Assembly: GCA_018268695.1 (NCBI GenBank) | Contig: JAFDWD010001121.1 | Location: 124,001 to 188,000 of the forward strand | Direction of reading: 5' to 3' | Source: Actinomycetota bacterium | GTDB lineage: Bacteria > Actinomycetota > Thermoleophilia > Solirubrobacterales > 70-9 | DNA length: 64,000 nt | Shown here: positions 1 through 7,027 of the stretch, in pieces | Layout of the letters: each line of letters starts with the position of its first letter | How positions within the stretch are numbered: the stretch's first letter is position 1 | Translations under genes and position numbers: made by a program | The notes under the pieces: model-generated | Database searches by the model: none | What the model saw: only the letters and a program-made list of their open reading frames with translations | Told to the model about the DNA's origin: nothing

Positions 1-166
1 TGCGGCCGGGCTGGGCGCTCGCCAGCAGTTCGCCCGCGGTGACGTCGGAGGCTGCGGCGTTGAAGCTCGTGTAGGCGAGGGCCACGGCGAGCAGCACCGC
101 GGCGCCGAGGGCGACGAACAGGCGGATCCGGAGCTTTCTCGGGAGGCTCAAAGCGCCGCGGATCAT
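1..166 (-). CDS. ccmE: Cytochrome c maturation protein CcmE (N-terminal part, cut by the window edge)
   Basis: Only the first 55 or so residues are present. They read as a short basic N-terminus, one membrane anchor (RLFVALGAAVLLAVALAY) and then SFNAAASDVTAGELL, which matches the start of the CcmE family. CcmE is a membrane-anchored haem chaperone that accepts haem from CcmCD and hands it to CcmF for attachment to cytochrome c outside the membrane. The haem-binding His motif lies beyond the window, so the call rests on the anchor and the following TAGELL-type segment. The ATG at 166 follows GTAGGAG, which serves as ribosome binding site and is also the right arm of the palindrome at 170-184. 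Confidence 0.62.
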   Translation of the reverse strand, partial: MIRGALSLPRKLRIRLFVALGAAVLLAVALAYTSFNAAASDVTAGELLASAQPGR

Positions 167-169
167 ACT

Positions 170-184
170 CCTACAAACTGTAGG
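170..184. promoter_or_regulatory. Palindromic operator-like site 1
   Basis: CCTACAAACTGTAGG is a perfect inverted repeat of CCTACA around a 3-base spacer. It lies 4 bases upstream of the ccmE start codon and overlaps its ribosome binding site. Three further copies occur at 1007, 3192 and 3234. The TACA/TGTA core resembles operators of the BlaI/MecI/CopY repressor family; that link is inference. Confidence 0.7.
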
Positions 185-250
185 GACACTTAAAGAAGAG
201 CTAGCGATGGGGCGGCGGGCCCCGCCTTCTCTTCAGGCCCGACGACGGAC

Positions 251-991
251 TCAGGCGCCGGGGCTGATCGCGGCCGACTCGGGCCCGCGGCCACGGAATT
301 CGTCGCGGAAGTCCCGCACCACTTCCAGCGTCGCGGAGCCTGCAAAGCTGTGACAGCCGACCAGGTTGGTCCAGGCGCTCACCGCGACCTCGTAGGGCAT
401 CTTCGGGTCGGGGAAGAGCAGCACCCCGCCGGGGCTTTCGTCGAAGAGGCCCTTGAGGGCGAGTTGGTCGCCTTCGGCGAGCGTCGGCGAGTACTGGATC
501 TCGACCCGCCCGTGCTCGAGCGAGTGAACGGTGTTTTCGAACGCCGGGGCTTCGCTGTAGGCGCCGTCGGCCTGGGGGACCGGGGAGTGGTTGCCGGACG
601 TCGGCGGGCTGGTCCCGTACCGGGGCGGCATTTCTCCTTCGCCGAGGTGGCTTTCCCCCTCGCCGGGCAGGCCCAGGCGGAGCCTGCAGCCCGCCCGCGC
701 GGCCGCCTGCTTCAGGCTCGTTTCCCGAGCCGCCGGCGGCGGCGTTCCCACGCGCTCGTCCGCCGCGGTGCCGTTGGTCTCGCCGGTCGCCGGGTCGATG
801 TGCGCGGCGCTCGAGGATCCGCCGCCCGCCGAGAGGACCAGGATCACGATCCCGGCGATCACCGGCGCGGCGATCAGCCCACCGATGCCGCAGGCGATCC
901 GCAGCCGCCTGCGTTCCTCCCGCCTTTCGCGCTCTTCGGCATCCAGCCGCCGCTGGCGAAGCTGCTCCCGCTCTTCCCTGCGATCGGCCAT
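251..991 (-). CDS. Membrane-anchored DUF3105 protein
   Basis: 246 residues. A charged Arg/Glu-rich cytoplasmic N-terminus (1-30) is followed by one membrane segment (about 33-55), a low-complexity linker and a DUF3105 domain (about 98-235). Family hallmarks visible are PPTSGNHSP and VHSLEHGRVEIQY, whose conserved His residues could bind a metal. The domain faces outside the cytoplasm. The function of DUF3105 is not established. The ATG at 991 sits 15 bases from palindrome 2, which it shares with the divergent gene at 1051, and its neighbour ccmE carries the same palindrome. A role in extracytoplasmic redox or metal handling is possible but is inference. Confidence 0.85.
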   Translation of the reverse strand: MADRREEREQLRQRRLDAEERERREERRRLRIACGIGGLIAAPVIAGIVILVLSAGGGSSSAAHIDPATGETNGTAADERVGTPPPAARETSLKQAAARAGCRLRLGLPGEGESHLGEGEMPPRYGTSPPTSGNHSPVPQADGAYSEAPAFENTVHSLEHGRVEIQYSPTLAEGDQLALKGLFDESPGGVLLFPDPKMPYEVAVSAWTNLVGCHSFAGSATLEVVRDFRDEFRGRGPESAAISPGA

Positions 992-1006
992 CGCCGGTTA
1001 ACTGTA

Positions 1007-1021
1007 CCTACACGCCGTAGG
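1007..1021. promoter_or_regulatory. Palindromic operator-like site 2
   Basis: CCTACACGCCGTAGG is the same motif as site 1 with one mismatch between arms (CCTACA against CGTAGG). It lies between the divergent starts at 991 (minus) and 1051 (plus), so one bound repressor could control both. Confidence 0.66.
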
Positions 1022-1050
1022 AATGGGGCCAAAACGGATAACGTCTCACC

Positions 1051-1518
1051 GTGTCGCTGCGATCCAGATGGATGCTGACCCTCGCCGGCTGCGCGATCGC
1101 CGTGGTCGCGGTCATCGTCCTGCTTCGTGGCGGCGGCTCCTCCGAAGACGGCGCGGCGATTCTCCAGGCCGATCGCCGCACGCGGGACTTCATCGTCGAG
1201 GACCAGCGGCCGCATTCGGCGAGGATCCCCGGTGGGCCCGAGCCGAGACAGGCGCTCGAACAGGCGATCCTCGCGGACATCCGTCGCCGCGTCCGCGACG
1301 GCGATCTCGGCGGGCCGTCGCAGAGCGTCCACTGCGAGCGCTTCGGTGCTCGGCACGAGGGCCGGATCGGCTTTCGCTGCACCGCCCGGGCCGGCGGCTT
1401 CCCCTACCCGTACCTGGGGGTCGCCGAGCCGGCGCGGCACCGGCTCACCTGGTGCAAGGTCGACCTCGCCTCCGAAGGTGAGGTCCGGGTGCCGGTCAAC
1501 TCCCGCTGCGAGGTCTGA
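1051..1518 (+). CDS. Small single-pass membrane protein, unknown function
   Basis: 155 residues from a GTG start; an in-frame ATG at 1072 is an alternative. The N-terminus has a short basic stretch and one hydrophobic segment (about 9-25), then an extracytoplasmic domain with four Cys (in HCERFG, RCTARAG, WCKVDL and SRCEV) that could form two disulfides. I do not recognise the family. It is divergent from the DUF3105 gene and shares its palindromic promoter site, so it may belong to the same regulon. Confidence 0.6.
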   Translation: MSLRSRWMLTLAGCAIAVVAVIVLLRGGGSSEDGAAILQADRRTRDFIVEDQRPHSARIPGGPEPRQALEQAILADIRRRVRDGDLGGPSQSVHCERFGARHEGRIGFRCTARAGGFPYPYLGVAEPARHRLTWCKVDLASEGEVRVPVNSRCEV

Positions 1519-1527
1519 GCCGAAGGC

Positions 1528-2496
1528 TCAGGCGCTGATCGCCCGCCGCCCGAGCAGCGACCACTTTTCGACGAATTCCTGCTTCGTCCATTCGACGCGC
1601 TCGCCGATCAGCGGATCGTTGACCGAGAGGATGCCGTCTCTCAGGCCGCGCAGGAGCACCGTGTGCTCCCCCCAGTTGACCGTCACCTTCTCGCCACGCG
1701 GACCGCGCCAGCTTTCATACGGCCCGTCGGTGAGCCCGATCCAGGCCAGCACGGCGTGGCCGGAGAGCAGCCGCCGGTAGATCGCCGCCGGCCTGGCACG
1801 GGTGAGGTCGACCGGGTCGACCCAGCGGTGTGCCAGCGCCATCAGCGGCCTCGGGTAGACGCCGTAGCCTCCGGCGAGGCCACCGCCGCGGACGCGACCG
1901 ACGAAGCCGCGGTCCGGGTCCCCCCAGACTTTGCCTCCGTCGGTGCCGGTCGTCGGGTCGAGCGGGCCGTCGCGGTGCAGCTTCGCCTGGAGGAACTTCT
2001 GGCTCTGCTCGACGCCCCGACTCGCGAGCAGCATCTTCAGGGCGGCGGTCTCGCAGTTGTTCGGAAAGATCTGCTTGACGACGGGAGCGTCGATCTGGGC
2101 GGCGACCGGCTGCTCGGCCACATCGACCTCGCCGCCGTCGCCCGCGACCGCCGCCGCCATATCCTGCCGGACGGCGCTGCGATCCAGCCGGTAGGTGATC
2201 GTCGCCTGACCGACGGTGCGGGTGCGATACGCGGGCACCGGCAGCGGCGCCCGTCCCGAGGCGATGCGACGCGCGTGGCGCTCGGAGAGCACCACCTTCC
2301 CCTTGCCGGGGACCGTCAGCGAGACCAGGCTCGGTCGTGGGACGGCTGCCGAGCGCTCGCGCGGAAGCAAGGCGACGGTGGCCATTCCGGCTGCGACGAG
2401 CAGCAACACCACGACCGCGGTCACTCGGCGGCGGCGGACTGTGCGACGCCGATCCACGACGGCTCGGTTGCCGCCCGGGACAAGATCTCCTCTCAT
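1528..2496 (-). CDS. Secreted or anchored C39-like cysteine protease
   Basis: 322 residues. An Arg-rich N-terminus precedes a membrane segment (about 23-42), and the rest is extracytoplasmic. The Peptidase_C39_2-like domain has the nucleophile in FPNNCETAALKMLLA (Cys near residue 141), His in WGEHTVLLRG (near 278) and an Asp in SVNDPL (near 292), the expected Cys-His-Asp set. Reading frames extend further upstream, but the ATG at 2496 overlaps the stop of the methyltransferase gene as ATGA, which decides the start and shows translational coupling. The substrate is unknown. Confidence 0.78.
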   Translation of the reverse strand: MRGDLVPGGNRAVVDRRRTVRRRRVTAVVVLLLVAAGMATVALLPRERSAAVPRPSLVSLTVPGKGKVVLSERHARRIASGRAPLPVPAYRTRTVGQATITYRLDRSAVRQDMAAAVAGDGGEVDVAEQPVAAQIDAPVVKQIFPNNCETAALKMLLASRGVEQSQKFLQAKLHRDGPLDPTTGTDGGKVWGDPDRGFVGRVRGGGLAGGYGVYPRPLMALAHRWVDPVDLTRARPAAIYRRLLSGHAVLAWIGLTDGPYESWRGPRGEKVTVNWGEHTVLLRGLRDGILSVNDPLIGERVEWTKQEFVEKWSLLGRRAISA

Positions 2497-3179
2497 CTGC
2501 GGGCCTCGACGATCCCGCCCTCGTGGTCGGTCAGCTCGAGCTCGATGCCCTCGAAGCCGGTCGTGGCGAGCGCCTCCTGCCACCACCCGCCGGACGCCGG
2601 CCTCTCCCAGCGCCCGGTGAGCAGACGCATGCCGTTGCGGGCGAGCCGCCAGGCACCGCCGGGCCCCTTGGCGAGCAGCGCCCTCACCTTGCCGGCGACG
2701 ACGGCGCGGTCGCGACGGTCGCGCAGGGCGACCGTGAACATCATGTCGCCGAGGATCAGCCGCCCGCCGGGACGCAGCACACGGTGGAGCTCGCCGAGGG
2801 CGACGAGCTTCTCCTCGTGGCCGAGGTGGTGGAGGCAGTAGTTGCTGATCGCGACGTCGATCGAGCCGCTGACCAGCGGCAGGCAGACCGCGGAGGCGAC
2901 CACCGGCTCGATGTTACGCTGATCCGCGCTCAGCGCCTTGGCGGCCAGGTGCGCGCACATCTGGGCGCTGATGTCGACGGCCCAGACGCGGCCGGCGACC
3001 TCTGCCGCAGGCAGGGTCAACAGCCCGGTGCCCGAGCCGAGGTCGAGAACCGTCTCCTCGCCCGTGATCTGCGCCCGCTCGAGGATCCGGTCGCGCAGAA
3101 CCTGGAAACCATTGGTCCGGGAGACCAGCTCCGCCTGCGCGACGTAGCGATCCCAGTTCTTCTCGGCGAGGACGGCCAT
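2493..3179 (-). CDS. Class I SAM-dependent methyltransferase
   Basis: 228 residues. SAM-binding motif I is VLDLGSGTGLLTLP (near residue 46), followed by WAVDISAQM (motif II acidic end) and the SNYCLHHLGH and RPGGRLILGD segments seen in Methyltransf_11/25 proteins of the UbiE/small-molecule type. The ATG at 3179 is chosen because the palindrome at 3192-3206 lies just upstream; an extension to 3290 would run through both palindromes. It is the first gene of a pair with the C39-like protease. The substrate cannot be read from sequence. Confidence 0.82.
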   Translation of the reverse strand: MAVLAEKNWDRYVAQAELVSRTNGFQVLRDRILERAQITGEETVLDLGSGTGLLTLPAAEVAGRVWAVDISAQMCAHLAAKALSADQRNIEPVVASAVCLPLVSGSIDVAISNYCLHHLGHEEKLVALGELHRVLRPGGRLILGDMMFTVALRDRRDRAVVAGKVRALLAKGPGGAWRLARNGMRLLTGRWERPASGGWWQEALATTGFEGIELELTDHEGGIVEARR

Positions 3180-3191
3180 CAGAGGCTTTAT

Positions 3192-3206
3192 CCTACACCT
3201 TGTAGG
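3192..3206. promoter_or_regulatory. Palindromic operator-like site 3
   Basis: CCTACACCTTGTAGG is a perfect CCTACA inverted repeat with a 3-base spacer. It lies 13 bases upstream of the methyltransferase ATG and 28 bases from site 4, in the divergent promoter region. Confidence 0.7.
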
Positions 3207-3233
3207 AGATTCCTCTTTTCCCGGGATCAGACT

Positions 3234-3248
3234 CCTACGATACGTAGG
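3234..3248. promoter_or_regulatory. Palindromic operator-like site 4
   Basis: CCTACGATACGTAGG is a perfect CCTACG inverted repeat with a 3-base spacer. It lies about 30 bases upstream of the plus-strand start at 3278. Sites 3 and 4 together cover both divergent promoters. Confidence 0.7.
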
Positions 3249-3277
3249 GATCCGTCGTCGAAGCGAGCAAGGAGCCG

Positions 3278-3415
3278 ATGCCAAACCCACCGAAGTCGAT
3301 ACGGAGGCGCTCGGTCGCCGCCTACCTGGAGTCGCCGCCTCCGGTCTTCGTCGCGGGCTCCGCGATCGGCGGAACCGTCGCGATCTTGCTGATCCTGTTG
3401 CTCGGGGCGCTCTGA
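3278..3415 (+). CDS. 45-residue single-pass membrane protein
   Basis: The ATG at 3278 follows AAGGAGCCG, a good ribosome binding site. The product starts with a basic stretch (SIRRRS) and ends in one hydrophobic helix (VAILLILLLGAL). Its stop overlaps the next start as TGATG, so the two genes are coupled. No family is recognised. Transcription probably starts near palindrome 4. Confidence 0.55.
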   Translation: MPNPPKSIRRRSVAAYLESPPPVFVAGSAIGGTVAILLILLLGAL

Positions 3416-3744
3416 TGGACCTGAGGTGGCTCAGGCTGCGCCGAGGGCAAGGGAAGGCGCGGCGGCGTCGCCCGAAGCTGTCGGCCGAGAGCGCACCGAT
3501 CCTGGACGGGCCCCGGGTCGTGATCGAACGCCTCGACTCCGCTGCGCGGTCCCGCGAGGCGGTCGTCGCGCTCGGCGCGCTGTTCGAGGTGACCGACGTG
3601 GACGGCGACGGTCGCCGCTTCGAGGTGATCCTCGGCCACTGCTCCTACGCCGACGAGGCCGTCGTCCGCCTCGCCTCCGAGCTCGACGACATCGACCGCG
3701 ACTGGCAGCTGTACCTGAGCTGGCCGCGATCCCTCGATGGCTGA
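3415..3744 (+). CDS. Hypothetical 109-residue protein
   Basis: The start codon overlaps the stop of the 45-residue membrane protein (TGATG). The N-terminal 25 residues are strongly basic (RLRRGQGKARRRRPK); the remainder is a compact acidic domain without signal peptide or membrane segment. I do not recognise the family. Coupling to a membrane peptide suggests it works at the inner face of the membrane, but that is inference. Confidence 0.5.
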   Translation: MDLRWLRLRRGQGKARRRRPKLSAESAPILDGPRVVIERLDSAARSREAVVALGALFEVTDVDGDGRRFEVILGHCSYADEAVVRLASELDDIDRDWQLYLSWPRSLDG

Positions 3745-3780
3745 CGGCGTCGGCGCGGATGCAAGGCAGGATGCAGGAAC

Positions 3781-3811
3781 TCCGACGTTCTGTCGGAACT
3801 ATGTCTATACT
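3781..3811 (+). promoter_or_regulatory. Promoter of the riboswitch operon with an overlapping inverted repeat
   Basis: TATACT at 3806-3811 is a good -10 box just before the riboswitch. TCCGAC-GTTCT-GTCGGA (3781-3797) is a perfect 6-bp inverted repeat over the expected -35 region. No clean TTGACA is present, so the repeat may be an activator or repressor site. Confidence 0.4.
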
Positions 3812-3812
3812 G

Positions 3813-3956
3813 CCGCGCCAAGCAACTGCCGAATCCGAGCCAGGTGGCGAGGAACGGGGGAACCAAAGGGGCCGCGAGGTCCCCGGGGCGAGTCAGACCT
3901 GAGTCTGTAGCGCGATCTCTTTCAGCGCGAGCCCGTCAGCTAACTCCGTAGGCCGA
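3813..3956 (+). promoter_or_regulatory. Cyclic di-AMP riboswitch (ydaO-yuaA class)
   Basis: Hallmarks appear in the right order: GCCGAATCC, then GGAACGGGGGAACCAAA, then GGGGCGAGTC, a TAG element, and the distal CCCGTCAGCTAACTCCGTAGGC-type strand (quoted in part as GTCAGCTAACTCCGTAGGC). This is the ydaO-yuaA aptamer, which binds c-di-AMP. In Actinobacteria it commonly controls cell-wall hydrolases, and the gene 17 bases downstream is an NlpC/P60 hydrolase. The AAGGAGA at 3959-3965 follows the aptamer immediately, so control could act on translation as well as transcription. Confidence 0.92.
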
Positions 3957-3972
3957 CGAAGGAGATTCAGTC

Positions 3973-4581
3973 TTGCTTTCACGTCATTTTCGGCTGGGCG
4001 GTGCGCTGGTGGTGCTTGTGCTCGCGTCAGTTCTGGCGATCAGTCCCGGTGCCGCGGCCGCAGCCTGCAATCCGTCGGGCGGCCTCAGCGCCGCCCAGGA
4101 CGCGTGCGCACCGCTACCGGAAAGCACCGAAACGCCCACCGCCCCTACCACCGCCACCGCCCCCGGAGCCAAGGCCAGGCTCGTCGACGGAATGGCGATC
4201 CCGCCCGCGGGCGCTCCCCCGGCCGTCAAGCAGGTGATCGAAGCGGCCAACCGCATCCGGACCAAGCCCTACCTGTGGGGCGGCGGGCACGGCACGTGGT
4301 GGGACGCGGGCTACGACTGCTCGGGGGCCATCAGCTACGCGCTGCGCGGCGGCAGCCTGATCACCTCGCCGCTCAATTCGACCGGGTTCATGAGCTGGGG
4401 CGAACCGGAAGCGGGCAGCTGGATCTCCGTCTACGCCAACGCCGGTCACGCCTACGCGGTGATCGCCGGCCTGCGCTGGGACACCGCCGGATCGGTCGGC
4501 GGCACGGGGCCGCGCTGGTACACCAGCACCCGGTCGGTCGTCTCGGGCAAATTCACGGTCAGACACCCGACGGGGTACTGA
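3973..4581 (+). CDS. Secreted NlpC/P60-type peptidoglycan hydrolase
   Basis: 202 residues from a TTG start, chosen because GAAGGAGATT lies 8 bases upstream. A signal peptide (1-31, ending AAAAAC) and a Thr/Pro/Ala linker precede the catalytic domain. YLWGGGHG (near 101) and YDCSGAISYAL (near 113) hold the nucleophilic Cys, and NAGHAYAVIAG (near 156) holds the His, the usual NlpC/P60 arrangement. It should cleave stem peptides in the wall. It is controlled by the c-di-AMP riboswitch and followed after 25 bases by a DUF305 lipoprotein. A broken copy of its C-terminus lies at 5436. Confidence 0.88.
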   Translation: MLSRHFRLGGALVVLVLASVLAISPGAAAAACNPSGGLSAAQDACAPLPESTETPTAPTTATAPGAKARLVDGMAIPPAGAPPAVKQVIEAANRIRTKPYLWGGGHGTWWDAGYDCSGAISYALRGGSLITSPLNSTGFMSWGEPEAGSWISVYANAGHAYAVIAGLRWDTAGSVGGTGPRWYTSTRSVVSGKFTVRHPTGY

Positions 4582-4606
4582 TCATCGACCCGAGATAGGA
4601 GATTCA

Positions 4607-5317
4607 GTGAAGGTTCTTCGACAGATCCGCAGACGAAAGATCCTGTTGGCCGCACCGGCCCTGCTCGCGATCAGCGTCGCCGCCACTGCTTGTGGCGGAG
4701 GCGGCAGCAGCACCGCGCCGTCGAACAGCTCGACCGGCTCGACCGAGCGCACCGTCGATCAGGCCTTCGTCGCCGAGATGATTCCGCACCACGAACTCGC
4801 GGTGGAAATGGCCGAAGTGGCACAGGACCAGGGTGAACACCCCGAGGTGACCGAACTGGCCGACGACATCGTCGAAAGCCAGGACGCGGAGATCGAAGAA
4901 ATGAAGCCGATCGCAGAAGAACTCGGCGCGGACGAAGGCGAAGAGATGGAAGGCCAGGCCATGGAAGGCATGGAAGGCATGTCCGAATCGGGCAGCATGG
5001 AAGAAGGCAGCTCGAGCATGAGCCAGGACGCAAGAGTGCTCGGCCTGGCGATGGACGAAATGGGCATGTCGATGAGCGCGATCAGCCTCAACGGCTACAG
5101 GCCGTTCGACCGCGCCTTCATCGACATGATGACTCCCCACCATGAGGGAGCGATCGCGATGGCCGAAGCCGAGTTGGCCAAAGGAGAAGACAGCCGGCTG
5201 AAGCATCTGGCCAAGCGCATCATCGCCGCCCAGCAGAGAGAGGTTCGCGAGATGAACGAATGGCGCGAACAGTGGTATGGCGGGCCGGTTCCGCCCGGCG
5301 CGATGGCCGAAGGCTAG
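4607..5317 (+). CDS. DUF305 lipoprotein with duplicated His-Met-rich domain
   Basis: 236 residues from GTG, preceded by ATAGGAGATT. A lipoprotein signal ends in VAATAC, giving a lipid-modified Cys near residue 29. Two DUF305 halves follow, each with the hallmark (MIPHHELAVEMAEVA near 60, MMTPHHEGAIAMAEAEL near 175). They are separated by a Met/Glu/Gly-rich linker with repeated MEGMEG-type runs. The paired His and abundant Met suggest metal, perhaps copper, binding outside the membrane. It is co-transcribed with the NlpC/P60 gene and shares its near-identical GGAGATTCAG leader. Confidence 0.85.
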   Translation: MKVLRQIRRRKILLAAPALLAISVAATACGGGGSSTAPSNSSTGSTERTVDQAFVAEMIPHHELAVEMAEVAQDQGEHPEVTELADDIVESQDAEIEEMKPIAEELGADEGEEMEGQAMEGMEGMSESGSMEEGSSSMSQDARVLGLAMDEMGMSMSAISLNGYRPFDRAFIDMMTPHHEGAIAMAEAELAKGEDSRLKHLAKRIIAAQQREVREMNEWREQWYGGPVPPGAMAEG

Positions 5318-5435
5318 CCCGACAATGGCGATCGGCTTCTTTCGAACGACGGAGACGACCACCTCCTGCGCTCTTGGGCGCCCGCCAGCAGGCTTTGGGC
5401 ACGGTGACCCTGCCGGGCGCCTCGCCGAAGGACGC

Positions 5436-5569
5436 CGCGCCTACGGGTTGATCGCCGGCCTGCGCTCGGACACCGCCGGGTCCTCCGACGGCACCGGGCC
5501 ACGCTGGTATGCGAACAGCCGGTCGGTCGTCTCGGGCAGCTTCGTCGTCCGCCCTCCGACGGCTACTGA
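5436..5569 (+). pseudogene. Remnant of a second NlpC/P60 hydrolase (C-terminal end only)
   Basis: The translation GLIAGLRSDTAGSSDGTG and PRWYANSRSVVSGSF closely matches the last 40 residues of the hydrolase at 3973 (VIAGLRWDTAGSVGGTG, PRWYTSTRSVVSGKF). The catalytic Cys region is missing, and upstream similarity is lost before about 5436. A one-base indel near the end puts the homologous TAC-TGA terminus out of frame. This is a decayed duplicate. Confidence 0.7.
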
Positions 5570-5618
5570 CGGTCGAGGCGGCACCGGCCCCCACCCGGCC
5601 GGTGCCGCCTCGACCGTC
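5568..5618 (+). terminator. Long GC-rich hairpin after the NlpC/DUF305 region
   Basis: The arms 5568-5588 and 5598-5618 are exact reverse complements over 21 bp (GACGGTCGAGGCGGCACCGG and partner) with a 9-base loop. It directly follows the decayed hydrolase stop and probably terminates that transcript. No clear U-tract follows, so this is a structural call. Confidence 0.6.
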
Positions 5619-5829
5619 GGAGTGTGTGCCCCCCGCTCCGCCGGAGGCGGGGCAGCAGTCACGGTGCATTCGGTCGTCGAACCGGTTATGCCTGTGGCCA
5701 CCCGCGGCCGTGGTGATGCCCGGGCCAGGAACCGGGATGGTGTCCGTTGTCGTCACCTTCGTTGCTTCCCGCCTTGCGCTCGGCATGGTGCGGTACCCCC
5801 GGAGATGCGACAGACGAACGGGAGGGCCC

Positions 5830-6077
5830 TCAGCGCTCGGCAAGAGCCGCGCAGATGGGGTAGTCGACGCCCTGCGAGAAGGGCCGGCGCCATAGCGCCG
5901 TCGCCCGTGGCACGACCCCGAAAGAGCGGAGGTGGCGCGTGGATCGCTCTCGAGGGGATCCAGGCCACGGGCGACCGCGCGCGGCGCCACATCGACGTCC
6001 TCGCCCTCGGCGAGGTGCAGGACGTGGTCGGGCGTCCCAAGGACCGCAGTCGCGCGATCGAGCTGGCGGGTCGGCAA
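5830..6077 (-). pseudogene. Possible short frameshifted gene beside the attachment site
   Basis: The minus strand starts MPTRQLDRATAVLGTPDHV and stays protein-like through GLDPLESDPR. Removing two bases near 5935 would continue into HLRSFGVVPRATALWRRPF and end at a stop at 5830. Neither piece is recognised. It would be the chromosomal gene downstream of the tRNA site. This is a weak call based only on how natural the joined translation looks. Confidence 0.25.
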
Positions 6078-6111
6078 CCGTATTCGGCGCTACCATGGGA
6101 TTGCTGCCAGA

Positions 6112-6133
6112 TGCGCCCGACTGGATTCGAACC
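6112..6133 (-). other. tRNA 3'-end fragment: attachment site marking one end of the integrated element
   Basis: On the minus strand the 22 bases read GGTTCGAATCCAGTCGGGCGCA: T-loop consensus GGTTCGAATCC, T-stem strand CCAGT, acceptor strand CGGGCGC and discriminator A. The preceding bases (GCGCG) cannot pair with the T-stem and no tRNA body is present. Such truncated 3' ends are the direct repeat left when an element integrates into a tRNA gene. The orientation puts host DNA at lower coordinates and the element at higher coordinates. The acceptor strand fits tRNA-Arg (5' strand GCGCCCG), which is inference. Confidence 0.72.
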
Positions 6134-6194
6134 CGCGCGGCGCGGCTCAACAGCCAGCGTTCAACCGCGCGGAAATTCTCGACCTTCTCTTCCA

Positions 6195-6977
6195 CTAGTT
6201 TCGATGGCCTCGGGTCACGGTGCCAACACCTACGTGGCGGTGCCGACGGGTCTCCCGTACGCCGCCCCCCAAGTACAGGTAATGACGACCGGCCCCATCG
6301 TCCTGCCGAGCCAACAACCTCGCCTTGGTCAAACGGACACGCCTCTTCCCGTTCCAACCGACCACCTCGGGCGAGGCAGGATCCACCTCGAGGATGCGAA
6401 AGCGCACCCCGTCTCGGAACCGGCGGAATTCTTGTCCCTGCGCCGCCTCGCCGGGATGTCGCTCGAGGGAGGTGCGTGAAAGACCGCGCGGCCTGATCGG
6501 CCGGCATGAGTGGATTCCGAGGCCTCCGGCGCTGGGAGAGGCCAGGTTCGCCATGCACGATCCGGAGGCACCGACGACCCGCATCGTCGACGGCAGCGCC
6601 GACAAGAGGGCTTCGACCTCCGTCGCGGCATCCCATTCCGGCAGCACCAGACGGCACCGCCCGCCATCGGCGTCCACCGCGACCACGGCGATCGTGGTCC
6701 GATAGCCGCGAGCCCGAGGCTTCCACCCTTGAAAGCGATAGTGAGTGCCGACCCCGGCGCCGTCGACGGCGAGAAGCCTGTCGAGCGAAAGCCGCCTTTC
6801 GGACATGTCGTCCAACGTGACGCGTACCCACTCTCCTTCCACGCTTCGGACCGTCATGGGGCGGCGTCGTCGACCGGCACGCGGAAAGAAGACCTGACCG
6901 GGGCGGATCCGCTCCGGATGCCGGGGGTCCCGCGGTCCAGGGCCCTGCTTGAGCCGCAACGTATGCCCGCCGGCCAT
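6195..6977 (-). CDS. Hypothetical protein with two copies of an SH3-size domain
   Basis: 260 residues; last gene of the conjugation operon, next to the attachment site. It appears internally repeated. The N-terminal copy starts PGQVFFPRAG and ends DGAGVGTHYRFQGW. The C-terminal copy starts QGQEFRRFRDG and ends DDGAGRHYLYLGG. Both have the pattern GQ-F-R, a beta-rich middle with a VRV/VRL strand, then RLLA and DGAG-HY. No known family is recognised. There is no signal peptide or membrane segment. Position suggests a cytoplasmic accessory of the element. Confidence 0.5.
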   Translation of the reverse strand: MAGGHTLRLKQGPGPRDPRHPERIRPGQVFFPRAGRRRRPMTVRSVEGEWVRVTLDDMSERRLSLDRLLAVDGAGVGTHYRFQGWKPRARGYRTTIAVVAVDADGGRCRLVLPEWDAATEVEALLSALPSTMRVVGASGSCMANLASPSAGGLGIHSCRPIRPRGLSRTSLERHPGEAAQGQEFRRFRDGVRFRILEVDPASPEVVGWNGKRRVRLTKARLLARQDDGAGRHYLYLGGGVRETRRHRHVGVGTVTRGHRN

Positions 6978-7027
6978 CCCTTCACCCGCTCCATGTCACG
7001 GTCGTCATATTCCTCGGGGAAGACTCC

